From Teredinibacter purpureus (GTDB lineage Bacteria; Pseudomonadota; Gammaproteobacteria; Pseudomonadales; Cellvibrionaceae): 64,000 nt of DNA. Location: assembly GCF_014217335.1 (NCBI RefSeq), contig NZ_CP060092.1, positions 141,501 through 205,500 on the forward strand, given 5' to 3'. The notes under the pieces are model-generated. The model saw only the letters and a list, made by a program, of their open reading frames with translations, was not told the DNA's origin and made no database searches. How positions within the stretch are numbered: position 1 is the stretch's first letter; the number at the start of each line of letters is the position of its first letter. Both the position numbers and the translations under genes were made by a program. Positions 36,944 through 45,200 of this stretch are shown here, one piece after another.

Positions 36944-38023
36944 TTAGTAAGTTCGGATACCTACGTAAGTTGCATTGTTCGTTTCTGACTCTTCAGAAAG
37001 AATATTGCCATCATCGATTCTTACACCAAGGTAGTAATCTTCATTTACCGTTAAATCCGAAGGAATGGTAATAGTTGATTGACGAAGTGAAGGTGACGCG
37101 TTACGTACAAGCACCATAGGCTTAGTTCGAATCAAGCGGTCGCTTGTGGAAATAAACGCGTTGGTCGAGATATAAAACCCTGCATCTATATACTGCGCGT
37201 TCTCACCATTATTTTCAAAACTAAATTCTACTTTATACGTTGATCCAGGCTGCACATCGTAAATAGGTTCATCATCAACCCAAGTAGAGGCCACAACAGA
37301 ACCGCCCGTTGTAAATAAACGGGTTCGACCGTGGGTAGCATAGCCACCACTTGATCCCGTGTGTCTCCAATGATTTACAGCAAGATCTTCAATATTACCG
37401 CTGTTCGCACCGTACATATCGTATAGCGCGGTAGAGGCATCTTCACCAAGACCAGGGTAAACCAGGCTACCATTAGTTGTGGTATAAGTTCCGCCACCCA
37501 TAATGCTAGCAACGCTCGTGGTGTGATCAAGCCCCATGGTGTGCCCAATCTCGTGCAATGCAATCAACTGGAAATTTTCTTTACTGCCGCCATAAGCGAG
37601 ATTGTGAGCCTTTGAATTAGATGCGGTGTAGTCAACCGTATTCAAATAGCGCATATCCGCTTCATCAATTTCACACGTACTGGAATCACCCCAGAACCAA
37701 GCCTCGGCGATAAAGCCAGGATTTGTCATGACGCTCGACCACCAAACTTCACTTTGATTGTTATTAAATGACATGCTCGTATCACCATAACTTAACGAAT
37801 AGCGAAGTGGGCTTGGGTTTCTATTGGCGATATCAACGGCTTTACCCAGGGCATTACCCCAAGTACTACCGCTATCGAATTCTACGTCTTGCGCGCTAAT
37901 CGTTACGGCATTAGTGCCCCACTTCCACTCCACACCCGGTGAACACTCAAAAGTCTCGTACGCGAAGGAAAACGGACTAATCAGCGCTAACGAAACAACG
38001 GAAGGTAAAAGATACTTTTTCAT
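36944..38023 (-). CDS. Secreted matrixin-like zinc metalloprotease
   Basis: The 359-aa protein has a signal peptide (KKYLLPSVVSLALISPFSFA). The catalytic domain carries LIALHEIGHTMGLDH, giving the HExxHxxGxxH zinc motif with ligands His157, His161 and His167, and a Met-turn in VASIMGGG, as in metzincins of the matrixin type (M10/M12-like). Early features include SGSTWGNALGKAVDIANRNP and SYGDTSMSFNNNQ. Residues about 240-355 form a CARDB-like beta-sandwich (VKVEFSFENNGENAQYID-like, DYYLGVRIDDGN, ESETNNATYVG). It is likely a secreted endopeptidase without a visible long propeptide. Ribosome-binding site AAGGTGG. Confidence 0.88.
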   Translation of the reverse strand: MKKYLLPSVVSLALISPFSFAYETFECSPGVEWKWGTNAVTISAQDVEFDSGSTWGNALGKAVDIANRNPSPLRYSLSYGDTSMSFNNNQSEVWWSSVMTNPGFIAEAWFWGDSSTCEIDEADMRYLNTVDYTASNSKAHNLAYGGSKENFQLIALHEIGHTMGLDHTTSVASIMGGGTYTTTNGSLVYPGLGEDASTALYDMYGANSGNIEDLAVNHWRHTGSSGGYATHGRTRLFTTGGSVVASTWVDDEPIYDVQPGSTYKVEFSFENNGENAQYIDAGFYISTNAFISTSDRLIRTKPMVLVRNASPSLRQSTITIPSDLTVNEDYYLGVRIDDGNILSEESETNNATYVGIRTY

Positions 38024-38732
38024 AAACCACCTTAATTTAACGTGTTAACAAAATTAGGCAGAATCGTATATGAATTATATTATTCATACTATTAAGAAAA
38101 CAAATTTGTGAGACGCATGAAGCATTTATAAGATATAAATATTATATTTATATCTAGCCCCGCATTTCTTACAAAAAATCAATATTTATCTATAAAAATG
38201 CAACATTACTACGGTAGCCTATTAATAAAAAAATAATAAATTTTTAGCAGAAACAATTTAAACAAGGTAAACCAGCCACTCAATACACTTGAACCGTCGC
38301 GCTATTCACGTGCTGCAAACGAGGCAGACATTACCGTGCCCATTTCATTGTGAAAACGCATTGCGGTACAAAGGGATGAATCGGGTTCGGAACTTTGGGC
38401 CGCTGTACTGACAATGGCAGGGTTCTATTCCAACTGCAGAGCCAATGGCATATACACCTAACGTGACAAGGGAGAGGGATTAAGACGGTATTACGTTCAA
38501 TCCCTCCCGCTCCCCCACCCAATTAATGCCGTGCTCTATCACTAGCGGGCTATCCATTATCATTGTTATGGATTGGGAATCACCGCATTGGCGCGCATAA
38601 AGAGAGCCGTAATGCGTGGAGTAAAAAACTGCACCCTTCGGTTATGCATTGACTTATCCATAAAGGCGCACAACACTCTAAGAAGTAGCCTATTGTCTTT
38701 CATCAACACGCCAAGTAACCAAAGGATAAAAA
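38024..38732. other. Intergenic region, 709 bases
   Basis: The first 250 bases are very AT-rich and should hold the protease promoter. No convincing gene is present. A hairpin-forming GGGAG-AGGGATT...AATCCC-TCCCGCTCCC arrangement lies at about 38470-38516. Short open frames there lack start sites and family features. Confidence 0.45.
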
Positions 38733-39272
38733 ATGAAGGAGATTGAAACGCTCAACAGCACCGTGGTATACCGCAACAAATGGATGACCGTTCGGGAAGA
38801 TTGCATTCAACGGTCTAGCGGTCATCAGGGTATTTTTGGTGTCGTAGAAAAAACTGATTTTGTCGTTATTATTCCCGTCGATAACGATTATATTCATATT
38901 GTTGAACAGTACCGATACCCCGTAAAAGCGAGATTTTGGGAATTACCCCAAGGATCATGGGAGGAAAACCCCAAGGCCGATCCAGCGCTGTTAGCCGCGG
39001 GCGAACTACAAGAAGAAACCGGGTTGCTATCACGCAACATGCAGTACATTGGCCATCAATATCTCGCCTACGGATATTCAAATCAGGGCTATCATATCTA
39101 TCTCGCAAAAGACCTCGTACGAGGCGAGCAAGCGCTAGAAGCCGAGGAAGAAGGCCTTGTCTCAAAAAAAGTGACTATCGAAGAATTTGAGCAAATGATT
39201 CTAAGCGGAAAGATTAAAGATGCTACTACCGTAAATGCCTATAATCTTGCAAAACTAAAAGGCGCCATTTAA
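38733..39272 (+). CDS. NUDIX hydrolase, ADP-ribose pyrophosphatase-like
   Basis: The 179-aa protein has the layout of ADP-sugar pyrophosphatases: VVYRNKWMTVREDCIQ, VVIIPVDNDYIHIVEQYRYP, then FWELPQGSWEENPKADPALL joined to the catalytic AAGELQEETGLL. The NUDIX box has Gly in place of the usual Arg before EL (AGEL), which I have seen in members of this ADP-ribose subgroup and is not necessarily inactivating; the EExG metal ligands are intact. YLAYGYSNQGYHIYLA follows. It probably hydrolyses ADP-ribose or a related nucleotide sugar. Good AAAGGA ribosome-binding site. Confidence 0.88.
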   Translation: MKEIETLNSTVVYRNKWMTVREDCIQRSSGHQGIFGVVEKTDFVVIIPVDNDYIHIVEQYRYPVKARFWELPQGSWEENPKADPALLAAGELQEETGLLSRNMQYIGHQYLAYGYSNQGYHIYLAKDLVRGEQALEAEEEGLVSKKVTIEEFEQMILSGKIKDATTVNAYNLAKLKGAI

Positions 39273-39367
39273 TAGCAGTATTTTATTGTTGATGGTAGGG
39301 CGTTAACGAGAGGAACACCATAAGCTCTCATGTAACACAAACAAGCGCTACTACTATTAATTGTACG

Positions 39368-39395
39368 TTGACAGGCCATATGCATTGTGTAAAAT
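39368..39395 (+). promoter_or_regulatory. Sigma-70 promoter of the rtcB leader
   Basis: A perfect TTGACA, 16-base spacer, then TAAAAT. The best sigma-70 promoter I found in this window. Transcription should start near 39402. Confidence 0.7.
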
Positions 39396-39431
39396 GCGCC
39401 CAACTTCAACACAACACAGGAGCACTCACTT

Positions 39432-39461
39432 ATGACCATTTTTTACGGACACCAACTTTAA
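39432..39461 (+). CDS. Candidate leader peptide (9 aa) ahead of rtcB
   Basis: ATG ACC ATT TTT TAC GGA CAC CAA CTT TAA encodes MTIFYGHQL. An AGGAG ribosome-binding site lies 9 bases upstream and a strong promoter about 40 bases before the ATG. It is followed by competing RNA hairpins and a strong terminator. This layout is that of a transcription attenuator; the sensed condition is unknown. Alternatively the unit is a small RNA with an incidental frame. Confidence 0.5.
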   Translation: MTIFYGHQL

Positions 39462-39506
39462 ACCCTTCGAGTGCTTAAACTGGGAGGTTATTAACACACC
39501 TTCCAC

Positions 39507-39551
39507 GTCAGTTTTTAAAACCCTGACAGGGAAACTTGTCAGGGTTTTTTT
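39507..39551 (+). terminator. Terminator/attenuator upstream of rtcB
   Basis: ACCCTGACA (39520-39528) pairs with TGTCAGGGT (39537-39545) and is followed by a run of seven T. GTCAG at 39507-39511 can instead pair with CTGAC at 39523-39527, which would break the terminator stem, so an antiterminator form is possible. Confidence 0.75.
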
Positions 39552-39682
39552 ATATTTTTAGGTTGTTAAAAACAACCCTTTAAATTCTCCGAAATTACTG
39601 CGCAATACTGGAAGGAAAAACATATAAACGCCTTAATTCGGCAGGTAATACTGTGCGCCTTATTTAGGCAGAAGGATTCATA

Positions 39683-40891
39683 ATGCCCATTAAAATTGAA
39701 CTCAATAAAAAAGCAAAAAACGGTATTAAACCCGTCAAAATATATACCCGAGATATCGATAACCTAGCGATGACGCAGCTAAAAAACATCGCTCAACTGC
39801 CCATCATACATTCACATATTGCCGCGATGCCCGACGTGCATGCAGGCGTTGGGGCAACTGTTGGCTCTGTAATACCAACGTTAAACGCCATTATTCCGGC
39901 CGCTGTGGGTGTGGACATTGGTTGCGGCATGATTGCCGTTAAACTGTCCCTTCGTTCTGCACAATTACCGGATTCACTTTCGGCTATTCGTGCTGCCATA
40001 GAACGTGCTATACCGGTTGGCTTAGGGGCGCACAAAACAATAAGCATCCGCGCGAGCGCCTGTAAAAAAATTGAGAACTCAGTCAATACACTTTTTGAAA
40101 AACATCCTGAATTATTAAAATTGCAAAAGAACGCGCACCAACTATGGGCCAAACAAATGGCTACATTAGGCGGAGGCAATCATTTTATAGAGATGTGCAT
40201 TGACGAATCGAAACAAGTTTGGCTAATGCTGCACTCCGGTAGCCGAGGCATTGGCAATAGTATCGGGCGTCATTTTATTCAGTTAGCCAAAAAAGATATG
40301 CAGGGTCACTTGCACAACCTGCCCGACAAGGATCTCGCTTATTTTCAAGAAGGTAGCCCGCATTTTAACGACTATGTAAACGCGGTTAATTTCGCGCAGG
40401 ACTATGCCCGCCTGAATAGAGAGGAAATGCTAAAACTCGTACTGGCTGCAATATCGCCGTTAGTACCACCGTTCGTGTTAGAAAAAAAAGCCATTAATTG
40501 CCACCATAATTACGTAAGCAAAGAGCACCACTTTGGCGCCGATGTTTACGTCACGCGTAAAGGTGCAATTCATGCAGCAGAAGGAAAACTCGGCATAATA
40601 CCCGGTAGTATGGGGGCCAAATCCTATATTGTACGCGGTAAAGGTAATACCGATTCCTTTTGTTCTTGCTCGCACGGTGCTGGCCGACGCATGAGCCGAA
40701 CTGAGGCCAGAAGACGATTTAAGAAGGAGGATCTATTAGCGCAAACACTCGGAGTAGAATGCCGAAAAGATAAGAAAGTAATCGACGAAATACCCGCCGC
40801 GTATAAAGACATAGATGAGGTGATGTCAAACCAACGTGATCTAGTAGACGTAGTACATACCCTAAAACAAGTGCTCTGCATTAAGGGATAA
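39683..40891 (+). CDS. rtcB: RtcB family RNA ligase
   Basis: RtcB joins RNA 2',3'-cyclic-phosphate ends to 5'-OH ends using GTP and manganese, in RNA repair or healing. The 402-aa protein is the shorter bacterial form. Motifs: HIAAMPDVHAGVGATVGSVI, GVDIGCGMIAVKL (metal-binding Asp and Cys), LGGGNHFIEM, LMLHSGSRGIGN, INCHHNYVSKEHHF, and FCSCSHGAGRRMSRTEAR, whose His becomes guanylylated. It has an AGAAGGA ribosome-binding site. A leader with a terminator lies upstream, and a small basic protein gene follows after 26 bases. No rtcA or rtcR is seen here. Confidence 0.95.
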   Translation: MPIKIELNKKAKNGIKPVKIYTRDIDNLAMTQLKNIAQLPIIHSHIAAMPDVHAGVGATVGSVIPTLNAIIPAAVGVDIGCGMIAVKLSLRSAQLPDSLSAIRAAIERAIPVGLGAHKTISIRASACKKIENSVNTLFEKHPELLKLQKNAHQLWAKQMATLGGGNHFIEMCIDESKQVWLMLHSGSRGIGNSIGRHFIQLAKKDMQGHLHNLPDKDLAYFQEGSPHFNDYVNAVNFAQDYARLNREEMLKLVLAAISPLVPPFVLEKKAINCHHNYVSKEHHFGADVYVTRKGAIHAAEGKLGIIPGSMGAKSYIVRGKGNTDSFCSCSHGAGRRMSRTEARRRFKKEDLLAQTLGVECRKDKKVIDEIPAAYKDIDEVMSNQRDLVDVVHTLKQVLCIKG

Positions 40892-40917
40892 ATAATCAAC
40901 AAACAAAAGGCGCTAAG

Positions 40918-41076
40918 ATGGCCAAATTAAACAAACCCCGAAATTTACACGCCTGCCACCCCATACTGAAAAAAGGTGGCGTACACAGAAAATCCAAAAG
41001 CGGTAAACGCGCTGCGGCCAAACACGAAACTCGCCAAAAATCGAGTGAGTGGCTTGGCCGCTCTTCTTCTCTATAA
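40918..41076 (+). CDS. Small basic protein downstream of rtcB (52 aa)
   Basis: An ATG with an AAGG site 26 bases after rtcB opens a 52-residue, strongly basic protein: MAKLNKPRNLHACHPILKKG, VHRKSKSGKRAAAKHETRQK and a Ser-rich tail. The charge and size suggest RNA binding, and the close spacing suggests co-transcription with rtcB. I do not recognise a named family. Confidence 0.7.
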   Translation: MAKLNKPRNLHACHPILKKGGVHRKSKSGKRAAAKHETRQKSSEWLGRSSSL

Positions 41077-41403
41077 GCCATTTAATTTATAGCGTACAGC
41101 GCTTTACGCTACCCCTCTACTACCCCTATTACTACAATCCCTCTAGTACACACCTATTAAACCTCTAGTACGCCGCTTGCTATTGCAGCACCCTGCACAA
41201 CCATCCGTTAATCGGCTTGGCTTATGCACGATGGTAACTATCCCGCCCTTTAGGCTATAAAACCTGTTGTACGTTTCCTATTTATGCCGTGGATAGGTAT
41301 CCTTATACTCTACGGTGGCGAACCCGCCCTTTATCGTAGCTTTTTTTGACAATAATACTGACTACACCTAACAATATCCGGACGGTAGACAATGGAGCGA
41401 AAT
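41077..41403. other. Intergenic stretch, 327 bases
   Basis: Pyrimidine-rich sequence with several CCTCTA/CCTAT repeats, no gene seen. Should contain the mscS promoter. Confidence 0.4.
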
Positions 41404-42219
41404 ATGGAAACCGAGCTGCAACAAATCAATGCTATATACCAACTTATCACTAAATTTTTAGTCGATTATAGCTTCCAGCTCGTAGGGGCCATTTTAGTCT
41501 TTCTGCTGGGTTTGTTTATCGCCGGAAAAATAGGTAAAGCGGTGCAACGATTTGCGGAATCTCGTGGAGTTGATATTACCCTAAGCCGTTTTATTGGCAG
41601 CACCGTAAAAATGATTTCACTGGTGATGGTTATCATCATTGTTCTCGGGAAACTCGGCATTAGTGTTACCCCTTTTGTGGCCGCGGTCGGCGCACTAACC
41701 TTTGGTGTAAGCTTGGCAGCACAGGGGCTAATTTCGAACTACGGCGCTGGCGTTAATATAATTATAGGTAGACCTTTCGTAGTTGGCGATACCATTTCCA
41801 TTTGCGGTGTTAGTGGTGTTGTAACAGAAGTTAATCTTGGCCATACCCTGCTTATTAACGAAGACCACGTCACCATTACCATCCCAAACAAACATATTAT
41901 TGGCGAAATTTTACATAACTCTAAACAAGAATCATTAGTTGAAATGTCGATAGGTGTTGCTTATAGCAGTAATATGGACGACGCTGTTCGCGTGATTACG
42001 CAGGCGATTAATGAGAGCGAAGGTTTCAGCTCTACCACGCCCCCAATAGTAGGCATAGAAAATTTTGGAGACAGTAGCGTTAATATTGGTATTCGTTACA
42101 AGGTACCAACGGCCTCGTTATTCAACGTTCAATATCAGGTTAACCGTAATATTTTCACCTCACTACACGAGGCCGACATTAACATCCCTTTCCCTCAAGC
42201 CGAAGTACGCATGCTATAA
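41404..42219 (+). CDS. mscS: Small-conductance mechanosensitive channel
   Basis: The 271-aa protein (ATG at 41404, with GGAG six bases upstream; an earlier ATG at 41392 is possible) has three membrane helices, as in E. coli MscS (286 aa). TM1 is VDYSFQLVGAILVFLLGLFI, TM2 is TVKMISLVMVIIIVLGKLGI, and the pore helix TM3 is AVGALTFGVSLAAQGLISNY followed by GAGVNIIIGRPFVVGDTISI. The cytoplasmic beta domain follows (VTITIPNKHIIGEIL). It releases solutes during osmotic downshock. Confidence 0.93.
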   Translation: METELQQINAIYQLITKFLVDYSFQLVGAILVFLLGLFIAGKIGKAVQRFAESRGVDITLSRFIGSTVKMISLVMVIIIVLGKLGISVTPFVAAVGALTFGVSLAAQGLISNYGAGVNIIIGRPFVVGDTISICGVSGVVTEVNLGHTLLINEDHVTITIPNKHIIGEILHNSKQESLVEMSIGVAYSSNMDDAVRVITQAINESEGFSSTTPPIVGIENFGDSSVNIGIRYKVPTASLFNVQYQVNRNIFTSLHEADINIPFPQAEVRML

Positions 42220-42268
42220 CTATTTATCGAGGGTATAGCCATCAACTTGCAAACTGCAAAAATGCTTC

Positions 42269-42289
42269 AAAACTCCATTCAGTAGTTTT
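42269..42289. terminator. Weak hairpin between convergent mscS and eCIS cargo gene
   Basis: AAAACT / AGTTTT with a 9-base loop and a short T run; might stop both convergent transcripts. Confidence 0.3.
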
Positions 42290-42297
42290 TTACGGTA

Positions 42298-45200
42298 TCA
42301 ATCGAGTAAATCACCTAAATTCACGGCATGAGCAGGGTCGATTCCAAAACTTTTTATGTCGGGATTGGGTGGCTCCGCTACATCGATTGTTACACGAATG
42401 GTTGTGTTAGGTTGTCCGGGGCGTTCGAGTGTAATCTCATATTGGACACGTTTAAGAAAATTGTCGCCTTGCGGCGCACGCCAACCACTGGGGGTTGGGT
42501 TTTCCCACGATATAGCCGTCGCTTTAACGCGTGTGCGGCCTCCAATAGAATCCGTAATGGTTGCGAGCTGTCGAATATAGCTTTCAACACTATCATTTTG
42601 CCAAACAAGGTTTATTTTACGCGGCCCCCACATCATACCGGCTGCGGCTTCGTCGCCGAACCCCGGCCCCCACAAATGCAAGCGTTGCCATTGACGATTT
42701 AATCCCGCTTCTTTAACTGAAAAAAGATTACCGCTGCTATTAAATTCGGGGGCGCGTCGGCGTGTCGCGGTTACATCTTTGGATTTGCGCGCTAATCTAC
42801 GCGGGAAAATAATCCCTGCGATAGTAATCGCTATACCCCCTTCGTTAGGCGCGTCTCGCACTACGATGCTTTCTATGCCTCCCGTACCCGCTATACGCTG
42901 ATCGAAATCGGGCAATCTTGCGCGCGAGGCTGGGTCCAATATAAAGTCGGGCGCTAAGCGAAACTTTGCGTTAGGGTACGAACGTAATGTCGACGCCCAC
43001 TGATCCATTTGGCGTGACATTTCATCGACGGGCATTCGTAAGCGGCGAAACATTTCGATAAATCGATCGACTTCAGTGTCCAGCATGCCAAGCGTACGAC
43101 CTTGAGTTATCAAGCGTAATTCATCCGGCGTGTGAAGCGCAATAGGTGATCGCGTTGGGGTTGCTGCCGGTGCCGTACGTGCTCGTGTTCGGGGGCGTGC
43201 CGGAGTGGGGGTAGGCGTTGCGGCCGTGGCCTTAACCTGTGCCGCCTTTAGTACGCTTTCTAACGAACGCGCCTCGGCGAGCGCTTCTGCCGCCAGAACT
43301 TTGTTACCTTTACTCGAGGCTTCTAACGCTTTTGCTTCTATTTTTAATAACTGTTGATGGAGGTCTGGGTCGGCATCCACTACGCGCTGGTATTTCGCGC
43401 GTAGATCTTGGCATAGATCTGAACATCGGATAATCCTGCCACGTTCGGTTAACGTTAAAGTATGCTCTTTATCCACGGTTTTTATCTGTGTTAGCGGCTC
43501 CGATTTAACCGCCATTTTTGCCACAACGCCTTGTTGATCTTTCGCTGGAGCCGTACCCACATTGGGCTTATTTTTACGTAGAAAAGGCGGTGCAGCGTTT
43601 GTTATCTCGACATTGTTATCGCTACCCATTTTTATCCAACCTTTTTCTAACCAAGATTGATACGCACTGCCCTCCACTCGCTTTTGATAGACATCTGGAA
43701 TTTGTCTAAGGGTGCTGTAGGCCGAGATTCCCATCATGGCGCCCTGCTGAATAGCGGAATAGGTCACGCTCGCTATCATGTTCGCCTCTTGATCTTTGGG
43801 CAGTCTCAATTTTTTTATCGCATCAATATCTTCTTTTACTTTCGCATTGAGTAAATAAATATTAGCGCCTAGTTCTGTCACATCATAAATAGCGATTAAT
43901 CGATCAAGGCGCTGAACAGTCAGCATGCGCGATAATGTTGCGGTACGCGCTGCCAGCGTTACCTTCGTGAGCGTACCCACAACAACTACAACAGCGCCGA
44001 TGATATTAATAATATCCAGCGCCGTTTCAGTATCCAACTCAAGCGTGCCTTTTTCCTTACGATTATTCATATTGCGTATCGACATGGCCGCACTAATCAC
44101 GGCCAACGAAACCCCTAACGCCATTACCACGGCGGCCGCAGCTGGGCTCAGTGCGCCGGCAGTGGCAATGGTTCCGGCCACAAGCATAATGATGCCTAAA
44201 GCCGCCAACGCATATTCTAAATACTCGAAGAATGTAGTAACTGAGTTGCTCGTACCGCGTATAGACGTTTGCGGTAATCGATATACAATTTTTCCGTTAC
44301 CGTATTTATTATCTTCACCAAATTTCACAAACGCAGATTGCACCGCATCTTGCTGTGTAGAAGAGGTTCCGCCAACGTAAATCATGTCGCCCTTTTTGGG
44401 CGCATCGAAGGTGACATCTACAAGCTTCATTTTGTGATTGCCATTTTCCGGATCCGCATCGGGGTGATAGCCCGCAACCAACATTAACGGCACTACGTTG
44501 CCGTCATCCTTTTTAACCAGCGCCGCCACAACACGCAACGCGGGATAACCCGGTTTGAACCGACTTTGTGCATCACCAACTCTAATGCCTAATCGCGTCA
44601 GTTGTTTGTTTTGTTTTTGCAGCACACTCACATATTCATCTATTGCCGTTAGATCGCTGTATTGCCGTGGGCTATACATTTCACGAATAAGGTTGTACAC
44701 ATCGTACTGTGCCCTATCGTGATTTTTTAATCGAATAATAAACGGATCTGTTGAAGCGTCACCGCTCGACGAGAGTTTCTTGGCCCTATCATCTACAATA
44801 AATTGTCGAAGCTTTTTGGCTGTTGTCATCAGCTTAGTGGTATCTTCTATATCCTTTTGGGTTAACGACAATAAACCACTCGATTCTCGCTGCTCTAAAC
44901 GGTCAATATCATCTTGGTAACCCTTCTTTTTATCGTCTGTTGCTTTCGCCTGCTTAGCTTTCAGGCTCGCTAATTGATCCCATTCGGTAAACGCCGTGTT
45001 ATGCGCAAGCGTGCTGGCATCGTACACAAAGAATGGATGCCCCGCTGCGCTGGCGTGCTGCACCCAATTCATATCTTGTTTGTAATGTGGTGCCGCTCTG
45101 CCAACGAGTAGATACTCGCCAATACCAAGATGCTTCATGGCGATGGATTGGTTCGCACTGCCATCGGTTTTAAACGTTTTAATGGGCGTTTTAAGGTTTT

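Noticed and set aside
43925..44380. 151-codon plus-strand frame with Ala/Thr/Ile richness
   Set aside because: Antisense to the hydrophobic segments of the large DUF4157 protein.
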